Positions 55,479-64,000 of a stretch of DNA of 64,000 nucleotides are shown here, piece by piece. The stretch lies in the NCBI GenBank assembly GCA_964017185.1, contig OZ024876.1, forward strand, positions 30,529,778 to 30,593,777, written 5' to 3'. This stretch comes from Rugalucina vietnamica (Eukaryota; Mollusca; Bivalvia; Lucinida; Lucinidae). The translations under genes were made by a program, and so were the position numbers. Under the pieces are notes generated by a model that saw only the letters and a list, made by a program, of their open reading frames with translations, made no database searches and was not told the DNA's origin. The first letter of the stretch is position 1. Every line of letters starts with the position of its first letter.

Positions 55479-58303
55479 CTGTAAGAAACAGATCAATTTT
55501 ACAGTAGCCAATCACTGAACCTGTGAGAAATTATTGCATATACAGTAGCCAATCACTAAACCTCTAAAATACAGATCTGATTCAAATTAGCCAACCACTG
55601 AACCTGTAAGAAACAGATCAGATTTACAGTGGATAATCACTGAAAACACTGTAAAATGATGACAATCTTGGCACACTGGTAAGACTTTTGTAGATCACCA
55701 GAGCTGCATGTTCACCATGCTCTGGTGTCCGTTGTCATCAACTTTCAAAGTTATTTCCCTCGGAACATCTTGGCCAATCAAAGCCATATTTTATGTGCAT
55801 GGAGCCTCCTTGGAAAGGGAAAACAAAAGAGAAGTCTGATTATCAAGATGTCCGCAAAGCCATATACACAGTAAAACACCTTTAAAAATCCCTTACGCCA
55901 GTGGACCATTTTCCATGAGACTTGGTATAAAGCATTTTGAACTTGGCAGGGGCATGACTTATCATAGCTGATATTTGAGCCGCCGCATAGGAAAACCAAC
56001 AATCTGCATAGGCGAAAACAAAGACGCAGATCAGCTTCCCAGTAACAGCTGATCAGCGCCTTTGTTTTTGCTACACAGATAGTACAATTCCTCTACTTTC
56101 TAAATCTAAAATTTCCAGCCTCTAACCATCTTCTGAGACTGTACAGCCCAGTTTGTGTCAGACCTGGTCGGAACCCAAATTGTTGGTTTTCTCGTGCACA
56201 GGCTCGTTTATCATAGCTGATATCAATAATAGGCCTGTCTTGACCTTGTATTGAGGGAACTTCACAAAATCAATTAAGGAAAACCAGCACAAAATCCCCT
56301 GCCAAAGGGCTATACATGTATATACATGCCATTAAAACTTTTCTCTGAAACAAGTTTGTTAACGTGTACAACCATAGATTTAAAGAACATGTGTATTTAG
56401 TGAATAGTCAATAGGGCGGTATCATGGGAAATACATACATGCAAAATCAAAATTGCAGTAAAAAAAAATACAAAATTTTGAGCCTCTAGCCATCTTCTAT
56501 GGCCAATGACCATACAGGCTGGTTTCCGTTTCACCTGGGGAGAACCCACTCCCCACCCCTGGAACAAATTCTAGCCACAATCCCATCCCCTACTTAACTC
56601 ACCGGCTATACTACCAACAAGAGCCCCAGGTGGTCCCGCCACCACTCCCCCTACACACGCACCACCAGCCGCCCATGCCATCTGCTTGAATATACCTGTA
56701 GAAAATTAGGTTAGACATGTTTAATACGTTCAACTGAAATTATAGTGCCAACGATTTTCAGTGTTTATATTCTTGTTTGCATACAATATTATAATTTTGT
56801 ACATGTTTTCTAAAATGGTTAAAAATATTCAATTTAGGCAGTCACTTATCAGTACAAGAACTCCGCGGAGGTCGATATCGCACCTGCATCGGGCAACGTC
56901 AATAGACCATGAAATATAGTTCAAGGGCACCGGCTCAAGGTGCGTGCTTGAAGGGGCATGTCAAGGACAATTACTATGCAAGGTTTCAGACTCGCAGCTA
57001 TCTCTGATGTCGAGAAAATCAAACTTCGACATAAAAATTTTCAAAGTCAATGGACCGTAAAATATAGGTCAAGGGCACCGGGTTAAGGTGCGTGCTTGAA
57101 GGGTATGTCAAGGACAATTACTATGCAAGGTTTCAGACTCGCAGCTATCTCTGATGTCGAGAAAACTAAACTTCGACGTAAAAATTTTCAAAGTCAGTGG
57201 ACCGTGAAATATAGGTCAAGGGCACCGGGTTAAGGTGCGTGCTTGAAGGGTATGTCAAGGACAATTACTATGCAGGCTTTCAGACTCACAGCTATCTCTT
57301 ATGTCGAGAACCAAACTTCGACGTAAATGTTGACAAAACTTCGACGTAAAAATTTTCAAAGTCAGTGGACCGTGAAATATAGGTCAAGGGCACCGGGTTA
57401 AGGTGCATGCTTGAAGGGTATGTCAGGGACAATTACTATGCAAGGTTTCAGACTCGCAGCTATCTCTGATGTAGTGAAAACCAAACTTCGACGTAAATGT
57501 TGACGGACGAACGAACGAACGGACGAATGAACGAATGGACGGACAGAAATTTGGACTCCTATATCGCACCCTGCTATAAGCAGGTGCGATAAAAAGTGAT
57601 TCAATAGAATTGTGGGTATTCATTGGTAGAAGCCATGTGATGAGAAAGACTAAAATCTGAATAGGTGGTAGTGATATACTTGATTGGTAAAAGAGCCGCG
57701 ACATGAGAAAACCAGTCTTCTTGGGGTTTCCAACCAGGTCTGACATAAACTGGCCTGTACAGCCACAGAAGCAGGCTAGAGGCTTTAAATTTTTGGTTAT
57801 AAGTAGAAGAGGGATAGTACTATCTGTGGAAGCAGTTAATGCACAGCTGATCTGTGTCTTTATATTTGCAAAGGCAAAAATCTGTTTTTCTCATTATGCA
57901 GCTCAAATATTTGAGGTATAATACTATTGTTGATCGTACTGTACACTGTAAATTATATGAGCCACAATGAGAAAAACCTGTCTTCAGGATTTACAACCAG
58001 GTCTGACACAAACTTGCATGTACAGCCGGAAGATAGTTCGACTTTGAGGCTTGAAACATAGAATTTTCAAACATGCTAATCAAACTGTGCTGTTACATAA
58101 ACAAAAGTCAGGTTCTCTCTTTTGTTGCTCATATACATACTACCTCTATGGCGCTTATGCCTTGCCTTAAAATGAACCTTGCCTTATTAATAATGTCCAG
58201 CTTTACCTTTGCTTGTCTTCTTGAGCTCAGCATTCGTCTCTAGCAAGTCCATCAGATGTTTATAGTAAGGAACAAATGCCAGTCCCATCAAATTGGTTGC
58301 CAT
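55258..58303 (-). CDS. C19orf12: C19orf12-like membrane protein, 3 coding exons
   Basis: Joining 58303-58207, 56695-56603 and 55478-55258 on the minus strand gives 136 residues, close to the shorter human isoform (141). The start region is MATNLMGLAFVPYYKHLM. Residues about 36-62 form a Gly/Ala/Val-rich hydrophobic hairpin (GGACVGGVVAGPPGALVGSI) matching the VGGLVGGPPG glycine zipper of C19orf12. The C-terminal part (LKNLTDAEKQELVKKVQELV) aligns with the helical region LMELPPAEQQRLFNEATAII of the human protein. The family localises to mitochondria, ER and contact sites, and its human gene is mutated in MPAN neurodegeneration; the molecular function is not settled. Phases match at both junctions (1 + 2 bases). 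It is convergent with DIS3L. Confidence 0.85.
55453..55653 (-). repeat. Five ~42-bp tandem copies of the exon 3 acceptor edge
   Basis: Units related to TACAGTAGCCAATCACTGAA (plus strand) start near 55453, 55497, 55538, 55583 and 55621. The first spans the real splice acceptor and start of exon 3. The second keeps a good acceptor (TTTCTCACAG, exon would start at 55520) exactly 42 bp upstream and its frame is open; the fourth keeps one 125 bp upstream (out of frame). Confidence 0.85.
55690..55975 (+). mobile_element. Worn F2 fragment
   Basis: GGTGTCCGTTGTCATCAACT, CTTGGCCAATCAAAGC, TTTTATGTGCATGGAGCCTC and GACTTGGTATAAAGCATTTT follow F2 unit order; the ends are lost. It lies in intron 2 of the C19orf12-like gene. 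Confidence 0.6.
55977..56205 (+). mobile_element. F1 MITE copy flanked by 16-bp direct repeats
   Basis: GAGCCGCCGCATAGG to GTGCACAGGCTC. TTATCATAGCTGATAT occurs immediately before and again immediately after the element. Confidence 0.83.
56206..56602. other. Intron segment, nothing firm
   Basis: 56490-56545 resembles an F1 right arm (CTCTAGCCATCTTCTATGG); otherwise unassigned. Confidence 0.4.
56603..56695 (-). CDS. C19orf12: C19orf12-like exon 2, glycine-zipper segment
   Basis: 93 bp between acceptor CTACAG and donor GTGAGT on the minus strand, encoding IFKQMAWAAGGACVGGVVAG and PPGALVGSIA. This is the family's most diagnostic segment, predicted to insert in membrane as a hairpin. Confidence 0.85.
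56874..57592. mobile_element. F11 element with ~150-bp tandem units
   Basis: GATATCGCACCTGC at the left; CCTGCTATAAGCAGGTGCGA at the right. Four units with GGTCAAGGGCACCGG and GTTTCAGACTCGCAGCTATC. Ends in an ACGGACGAACGAACG microsatellite. Confidence 0.78.
57693..57904 (-). mobile_element. F1 MITE copy
   Basis: Reverse copy, GAGCCGCGACATGAG to ATTATGCAGCTC; hairpin left arm lost. Confidence 0.8.
57959..58130 (-). mobile_element. Shortened F1 MITE
   Basis: GAGCCACAATGAGAAAAACC to TTTTGTTGCTC with the hairpin almost gone. Lies 75 bp from the C19orf12-like exon 1 donor. Confidence 0.72.
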
Positions 58304-58336
58304 CTTGCATCAGGGTAGAATGTGAATACCTCGCAC
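58207..58336 (-). CDS. C19orf12: C19orf12-like exon 1 (5' UTR end plus residues 1-32)
   Basis: On the minus strand an acceptor TTTTACAG precedes 58336, then 33 bases of leader, then ATG at 58303-58301 in context AAGATGG. Coding ends at 58207 with one base of a Gly codon; donor GTAAAG. The acceptor implies at least one non-coding exon upstream (higher coordinates). An F3 MITE begins about 45 bp beyond the acceptor. Confidence 0.8.
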
Positions 58337-58385
58337 CTGTAAAATAAGAGCCAAGACCTGTCTTCTGACCAGTGACCAAACTACA

Positions 58386-58668
58386 TCAGGAAAACATGTC
58401 CTTGAAATGTATACTCCCTCATACCCCATTTTTATTTAGTAAAACTGGGGTATGCAGGGGTATACCTATTTTTCTTATTTTTGCTCCAAAACATAGATTG
58501 TGGGTACTCGTTAGAACCGCCTCGGCGAGGCGGTTCTAACGTGTACCCACAATCTATATTTTGAGCAAAAATAAGAAAAATATAAAAAAAATTCTATCGA
58601 AAATTTTTGTTTTATAAAACTTTAAAAATCTCTGTATATTGCATGGGCATGTTTTCGTAATGCAAGCC
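58386..58668. mobile_element. F3 MITE, complete copy
   Basis: AGGAAAACATGTCCTTGAAA to GCATGGGCATGTTTTCGTAA, with perfect hairpin TTAGAACCGCCTCGGCGAGG. Best reference copy of F3. Confidence 0.87.
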
Positions 58669-58851
58669 CATCAGTGACAGTCTGGCCTGATGGACAAACC
58701 ACATTTTTGCCAAACATGGTGATGGTATTGGCCGGACCATAATTTTTAATTTTTCTTCATGCTGTAACTCAAACATTTATAAGTGTCTAAGAATAATTGA
58801 TAAGCACACCTTAGGTATAGCACTATATATGAGTTAAGTTTTTATACCCCT

Positions 58852-60441
58852 GGCATTTATGCCGACGGGTATATAGCTTTCGCTTTTCCATTCCTGTGTT
58901 CGTTCGTTCGTTTGTGTATTCGTTCGTTAGTTCGTTCATAATTCCGGAACGTTCGTGGATTTTATGTTGAAGTTTTGGTTAAAGTTTCTCTAGTCGTGTA
59001 TATCTCATGAACCAACCATCAGAAACCATTCATATTTGGACCATAGGTACCCTATAGGGTTTGCTTTGTTTCCATTAGTTCGGACCCCCAGGATCCATGC
59101 CCTGGGGTGGGGCTAGAGGTCAATATCTAGGTCACCTTTAAAATGTGTTGTTTAATACAATGTTAATTTCTTTCTTCTAAGTCCACATCTTAATAAACAA
59201 TCATAGGAATGTATTCCTATTTAGATCATAGATACCCTGTAGGGTTTGCTTTCATTTCATGGCACTGAATTCTGGGTACCATCCCCTGGGGTGGGGCTAG
59301 AGTTCAACATCTAGGACACATTTATAATATGATAGATACCATGATAAATTTTCTGTAAGTCTATATCTTGACATCCACAAAGTGTGGTCAGAAAGCATTC
59401 ATACTTCGACCATAGGCTACAGGTTAGGTTCAGACTATAGGGTCCATATATGGGGGGTGGGGCTAGAGGTCAAAATCTAGAACTTCTTTAAAAATTGTGT
59501 AACGGGATAGTCTCCCTTTTAGAATACGTTGGTGCAACGTATTAGCGGCATATTAGCGGGTAGTAATATGCAAATTAGAAACTCGAAACTTTGTGATTAG
59601 AGTAAGTGTTAGGTATATAGCGCAGTAAACCACCCTTGGTGGATGAGCATGCTTTTCCACCGACGGGGTTTCTGTGGCTCGGCTCGGCTGTTCGTTACAT
59701 TTGGTGGCAGCGGTGGGATGATGACAACTGCCAGAACGGAGTTGCCTTACCCATGTAGTCCCCAGGCCAAGACTCGGGGCGAGTCTTCTCGGAGGGGGAA
59801 GTAATGTAACGGGATAGTCTCCCTTGTAGAATACGTTGGTGCAACGTATTAATTAGCGGCATATTAGCGGGTAGTAATATGCAAATTAGAAACGCGAAAC
59901 TTTGTGATTAGAGTAAGTGTTAGGTATATAGCGCAGTAAACCACCCTTGGTGGATGAGCATGCTTTTCCACCGACGGGGTTTCTGTGGCTCGGCTCGGCT
60001 GTTCGTTACAATTGTATTTTCTGTAGTTTTCTTTACAACCCTGCTTAGAAATCATTCATACTTGGACCATGGGTACTCTATAAGCTTTGCTAAGTATCTA
60101 ATGACATTAAACTCTAGGGGCCATAATCAGGGTGGTGCAAGATCTAGGACATCTTATAATTTATTTATTTATTTTTTTATCATTATAATTAAAGAATGAC
60201 ACTTGGTTTCCCACTAGGACCCAGGACATGACCCTCAATGTCAGCGATTAAGTCCTAGATGCAGTATACAAGTCAGCTCTGTATACTGCTCTAAAATAGA
60301 TGCCATTCTACTACACCCCCCACCACACACACACTTATGTGTCAGGGGTGGGCATGTCGGGGCTGTGGGCTGGGGGGGGAGGGGGGGTTGGCGGGTGGTA
60401 CCAGCCGGGGGTATGCATGTCTCTCAAGGCACTTTTTCTAG
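58852..60441. mobile_element. F10 element carrying a TRIM
   Basis: TATACCCCTGGCATTTATGC to CTCAAGGCACTTTTTCTAG, collinear with 23648-24934. Contains the TRIM at 59498-60010. Confidence 0.8.
59498..60010 (+). mobile_element. TRIM: intact miniature LTR retrotransposon
   Basis: LTRs 59498-59699 (202 bp) and 59805-60010 (206 bp) start TGTAACGGG and end TTCGTTACA, and differ by about two substitutions and one 4-bp indel. Target duplication ATTG at 59494-59497 and 60011-60014. Two bases after the 5' LTR a primer-binding site TGGTGGCAGCGGTGGGAT matches the 3' end of a tRNA-Leu. A purine tract GGAGGGGGAAG precedes the 3' LTR. The 105-bp interior codes for nothing, so it must move using proteins of another element. 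Confidence 0.9.
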
Positions 60442-60567
60442 TCTCTTCATACTATGAAGTCTAAAATTTACATGTTCAAAATTTGTTTGGGCCCACGCAA
60501 CCGTTGAAACTTTTAGCAGATAAACTGTTTGTCTCTCTATAAAATTTCCAGGTCCCTGGACTACATC

Positions 60568-60812
60568 AGGAAAACATGTCTGTGAAATGTATACCCCCTA
60601 ATACCCCACTTTTATATAGTAGAACTGGGGTATGCAGGGGAATACCTATTTTTCTTATTTTTGCTCCAAAACATAGATTGTGGGTACTCATTGGGTACCC
60701 ACAATCTATATTTTGAGCAAAAATAAGAAAAATATCAAAATATTTGTCCTGACAATATTCCATTCTACATCTCAAGAAATATCTGTATATTACATGGGCT
60801 TGTTTTCGTAAT
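60568..60812. mobile_element. F3 MITE copy, hairpin deleted
   Basis: AGGAAAACATGTCTGTGAAA to ACATGGGCTTGTTTTCGTAA; the central GTTAGAAC hairpin is reduced to TGGGTACTCATTGGGTACCC. Confidence 0.82.
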
Positions 60813-61219
60813 GAGTTAAAATTAAACCTCCAAATGCCCACAGCTTCACCTTATTGTAAGACAATTCACCTGCCAGGTGCCAGTTCAACATTAACAATGT
60901 TTTTAGTCAACTATTCGTCAAAATTTCAAACATGACAACAGTATTACACCAGGAAGTAACTTGACACTTGCTGATCATAAGCAGGTTGCTCAGCCCTCTA
61001 AATCTGAGAATTTGGGCATAAAACAATCCGAGTGTGAGTTTAAATGGACCATACAAGAATGTTTCAAATAGAACCAGTCTTCTTGGTAAAATAGCCATTT
61101 TTGTTTTTACAGGTAAAAATCATATAGATTTTGACAATCAGTATACCCTTAAATCCATCATTTCTGTGAGATTTGCTCTTTCTGCTTATGTGTCTGTGGT
61201 CATTTTTCGGGTGCTGGGC

Positions 61220-61300
61220 TCCAACCAATCAGAAAGCAGCTCTAGTGACACACCTAACTCACACGGAAGCGTGTGCCCTGACGTCATGGTCAAGTTTGGA
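61220..61300 (-). promoter_or_regulatory. Candidate C19orf12-like promoter (CCAAT, ETS, CRE)
   Basis: CCAAT in ACCAATCAGA at 61225-61229, an ETS core CGGAAG at 61264-61269 and a perfect CRE TGACGTCA at 61279-61286 fall within 62 bp. This trio is typical of CpG-type housekeeping promoters. It lies 2.9 kb upstream of the first recognised exon, which needs a 5' non-coding exon. Only position and motifs support it. Confidence 0.3.
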
Positions 61301-61341
61301 GGCACTCACTAGTCTACATGCCAACCATGTGTAATCTTTAA

Positions 61342-62030
61342 AAACAAGGAGACATAGGCCTTGTTTCCAAATGTCCCTTTCATTTAATCCGAAATTGTTT
61401 TGATCAAATGAACCATCAAGGTCCACAACTTAACGTAATGGAGAGAGGCCTGGAGGGGGTACTCCCATATTAAAGCAGTATGGGTACATGTATGTGCTGC
61501 GGTAAAGCCCCCCTTTTTTTAGTTTTATTAGCTCTGAATGCACCTACTTTTTCAGTTCGATTAGCTCTAAAAGCACCCACTTTTTCTGAATGCACCCATT
61601 TTCCCCAGTTCGATCAGCTCTAAAGGTACAACTTTTACCGTTCTTTCAGCTCTGAATGCACCCACTTCTTCAGTTTGAACAGCTCAGGAGACAGGGGCCT
61701 TGTTTCTGAATGTCCCTTTCATTTAATCCGAAATTGTTTTGATCAAATCGAACCATCAGGGTCCACAACTTAATGTGATGGAGAGAGGCCCAGAGGGGGT
61801 ACTCCCATATTAAAGCAGTACGAGTATGTGCCGCAGTAAAGCCCCCCTTTTTTTTAGTTTTATTAGCTCAGAATGCGCCTACTTTTTCAGTTCGATTAGC
61901 TCTAAGAGCACCCACTTTTTCTGAATGCACCCATTTTCCCCAATTCGATCAGCTCTGAAGGTACAACTTTTACCGTTCTTTCAGCTCTGAATGCACCAAC
62001 TTTTTCAGTTTGATCAGCTCCATAAGCCCC
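61342..62030. repeat. ~338-bp tandem duplication
   Basis: GGCCTTGTTTCCAAATGTCC at about 61359 and GGCCTTGTTTCTGAATGTCC at about 61697 begin two copies, each with sub-repeats of TTCAGTTCGATTAGCTCT and TGAATGCACC. No coding signal. Confidence 0.85.
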
Positions 62031-63241
62031 AAGCCCCCCTTCCCCCGGGGAGAGAGGTTTTGCATCTAGATTGGAAGGGATATCCCGGTACAACCAGTTT
62101 TCGACCGCCTAAGAGGTATTTTGCCTTGCTGTATTTGGTCTCATGACTAATTCCTGATATTTTTGTTTTATATCATCTATCAGCTCATGAGTAAAAAAAC
62201 CAAGAACAATATATATTCACATTTCCTCCTTTGTGTCTGGATAGGCTGATAAATTGGATGTGGCCAGAGGTAGGCTTTTTCAGAATTTACTGACCTATTT
62301 TCGACCGCCAGGGGTAAAATGTATATGGCACATACAATAAGAATTGAATGCATTTCTGCTGTTGGGGAACAACCTTACAAAAGCAATAAACAAGCAAAAT
62401 GATTTTGAAAATAAGCAAGCAGTCTGACACACAAAGGCAATTCATACAAGGTACATGTAACTGAATTGGCTGTTGAATTACTGGGGGTAGGGTTGAAAAT
62501 ATTAGTATAGAAAAATGTTTTGCACTTCCATCAGAGACAAAGAAAGTACATTTCAACTCAAGAGAAACTATGAGTTCCCTATCATGTAGACCATAACTGT
62601 TGTACATGGCTATGTGGTGCTTTATTTTACAATTATTGAAACTTTGATCATTTTAAAAAATGATGGAAACAACGAAAAATGTCGTAAGGACGGTATATCA
62701 ACTATTTACTCTAAAATTATTTCATTTAGAAAGCTTTGAAATTTATTGCATTACAATAGTATCGGAAATCACCGTGGATTAAAAGTATCTTTAAATTATG
62801 AAAATTTGCTTAATAGTTTAGACATCGTAGCCATGGAAACAGGCAAAAATTTGGGTAATAAATAAAAGCCCAAGAAAACAGGGTCGTCTTACATAATGTC
62901 ATTTAATACTTACCACGGAACTTCAATAGCTAAAAGAAAAACACTATTTAACAGGGCTATCTCTGCTGAAAACAATTATACCCAAACAGCTGCAAAATTC
63001 AATGTATCAAGATTTTTATAAGGCAAAGTCTTAGATGGTCGAAAATAGGCAGTGGTCGAAGGTTGTGTGAGGATATAGTGGTTGCCCTGAATCTGAATCC
63101 AAGGTCGGTGGTTTTCCTCTTGTTTTCCAGCTCCATAAACCATGTATGACCATGCCATAACACCAAAATCCGCCCCTTCAAAAGAGCGTTAATATATACA
63201 TAAGTTCATTGAGCTTTCTATCCAACTCAAGTGAAAATTTA
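62031..63241. other. Upstream region, nothing recognised
   Basis: No repeat family or coding exon recognised; open frames here are short and without similarity. Confidence 0.45.
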
Positions 63242-63885
63242 CAGGTCGAGTTGAAACGTAAAAATGAGTATATACCTATTTTTAAGTATATACTTAGTTT
63301 TAAGGATAGCAGCTCATAGTAAGAGATAGGAAAATCAATGCAAAAAACTAACTAATGACTTTATACAATAAAGAGAAAGAGTTGCAAAACCAAACTTGGC
63401 CAGTTGTTCAAGGGTCATATACACTTTCAGATTTTAAAATAATTTTTAACATCTACCGATGCATTGTTGTGTTAGCACGCTTTTTGTTTTGTATGTATTT
63501 TCCCATATGAAGATTTATTGATTATTACTAATCATTGTTTACTTTGAGAATATCCCAGTGGGAGGTATGTATACTAAGTGAGAGAAGGGTGTGTATTTGT
63601 GTGAAATTCAAGGGGTTGTCTCATACATATCCTAAATGCATGTTTCCTTCAAAATGCAGAAAATGCAACGGTAGAAGTTGAAAATTATTTAAAAATCTGA
63701 AAGTGTATATGAACCTTTAACAACTGGCCAAGTATGGTTTTGCAACTCTTTCTCTTTACTGTGTAAAGTCATAATTTAATTTTCTGCATTGATTTTCCTA
63801 TCTCTAAGTATGAGCTGCTATCCTTAAAACTAAGTATATACTCAAAAATAGGTATATACTCATTTTCACGTTTCAACCCGACCTG
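63242..63885. mobile_element. Long-arm inverted-repeat element (~195-bp TIRs)
   Basis: CAGGTCGAGTTGAAACGTAA at the left faces ACGTTTCAACCCGACCTG (after C) at the right. Complementarity continues through AGTATATACCTATTT, AAGGATAGCAGCTCATA, AAAGAGTTGCAAAACCA, TTGGCCAGTTGTTCAAGGGT to about 63440, with a ~250-bp centre. No coding capacity. Confidence 0.87.
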
Positions 63886-64000
63886 ATTTAAATGTCCAAT
63901 TTGTTTTGAAAAGTTAGTACTTGTGTGGAGAAAATTGGCAATTCGCTAAACTCCAGCTTCGAACACAGAGAGAAAGACGGCATTACCTACTCTATGATGC

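Noticed and set aside
868..57900. Many short open frames sharing [21 protein letters not shown] or [23 protein letters not shown] peptides
   Set aside because: They are translations of the F1 MITE hairpin and arms in both orientations, not a protein family; they lack consistent starts and end at element borders.
59498..60010. Simple tandem duplication
   Set aside because: TG...CA ends, 4-bp target duplication, primer-binding site and polypurine tract fit a TRIM better.
61034..61312. 92-residue plus-strand protein
   Set aside because: No similarity recognised and it overlaps the CCAAT/ETS/CRE cluster, so a regulatory reading is preferred.

Overview
The window is nuclear DNA from an invertebrate, most probably a heterodont bivalve mollusc. 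The coding signal is broken into short GT-AG exons inside long introns. The introns are packed with small inverted-repeat elements and tRNA-derived SINEs of types I associate with bivalve genomes. I see no bacterial operons, rRNA genes, CRISPR arrays or intact tRNA genes.

Two protein genes are supported. (1) DIS3L, the cytoplasmic RNA-exosome 3'-5' exoribonuclease, runs on the + strand from base 115 to the stop at 45411. It has 18 exons with consistent intron phases. Its first exons, encoding the PIN region and the start of the cold-shock domains, lie upstream of the window. The 2,507 coding bases seen here are spread over 45.3 kb. (2) A C19orf12-like gene, encoding a small glycine-zipper protein of mitochondria/ER membranes, lies on the - strand in three coding exons between 58303 and 55258. 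The protein is 136 residues. The two genes converge tail to tail, 9.8 kb apart.

Most of the rest is mobile DNA. I use these labels. F1: a ~230-bp MITE with GAGCC...GGCTC ends, 4-bp A/T-rich target duplications and a central hairpin; about 40 copies. F2: long AGCTCACCTGAG elements with internal tandem repeats. F3: a GTTAGAAC-hairpin MITE. F4: a CACCAGTCATTTG MITE. F5: an AGCTCGCCTGCACG element. F6: a CTCAGCT-ended MITE. F7: a GGCCAGTTGTTCAAAA MITE. F8: a TTAACTCAT MITE. F9: a CCTCATTATAA MITE. F10: a TATACCCCYGGCATTTATGCCG element. F11: a TATCGCACCTGC element. There is also one intact non-coding TRIM retrotransposon with two LTRs, a PBS, a PPT and a 4-bp target duplication.

The most striking pattern is positional. 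A recognisable mobile element ends within about 70 bp upstream of 16 of the 18 DIS3L splice acceptors, and F1 alone accounts for ten of them. Two acceptors appear to sit inside element ends. Splice edges are also tandemly duplicated in both genes: the donor half of DIS3L exon 7 is repeated four more times in the following intron, and the acceptor edge of C19orf12-like exon 3 is repeated five times, giving a potential 14-residue in-frame alternative. Long F2 elements repeatedly lie inside other elements and carry a conserved cassette resembling MiT/TFE, YY1, SRF and nuclear-receptor sites.

All exon and repeat boundaries were read by eye, and repeat ends are good to a few bases at best.
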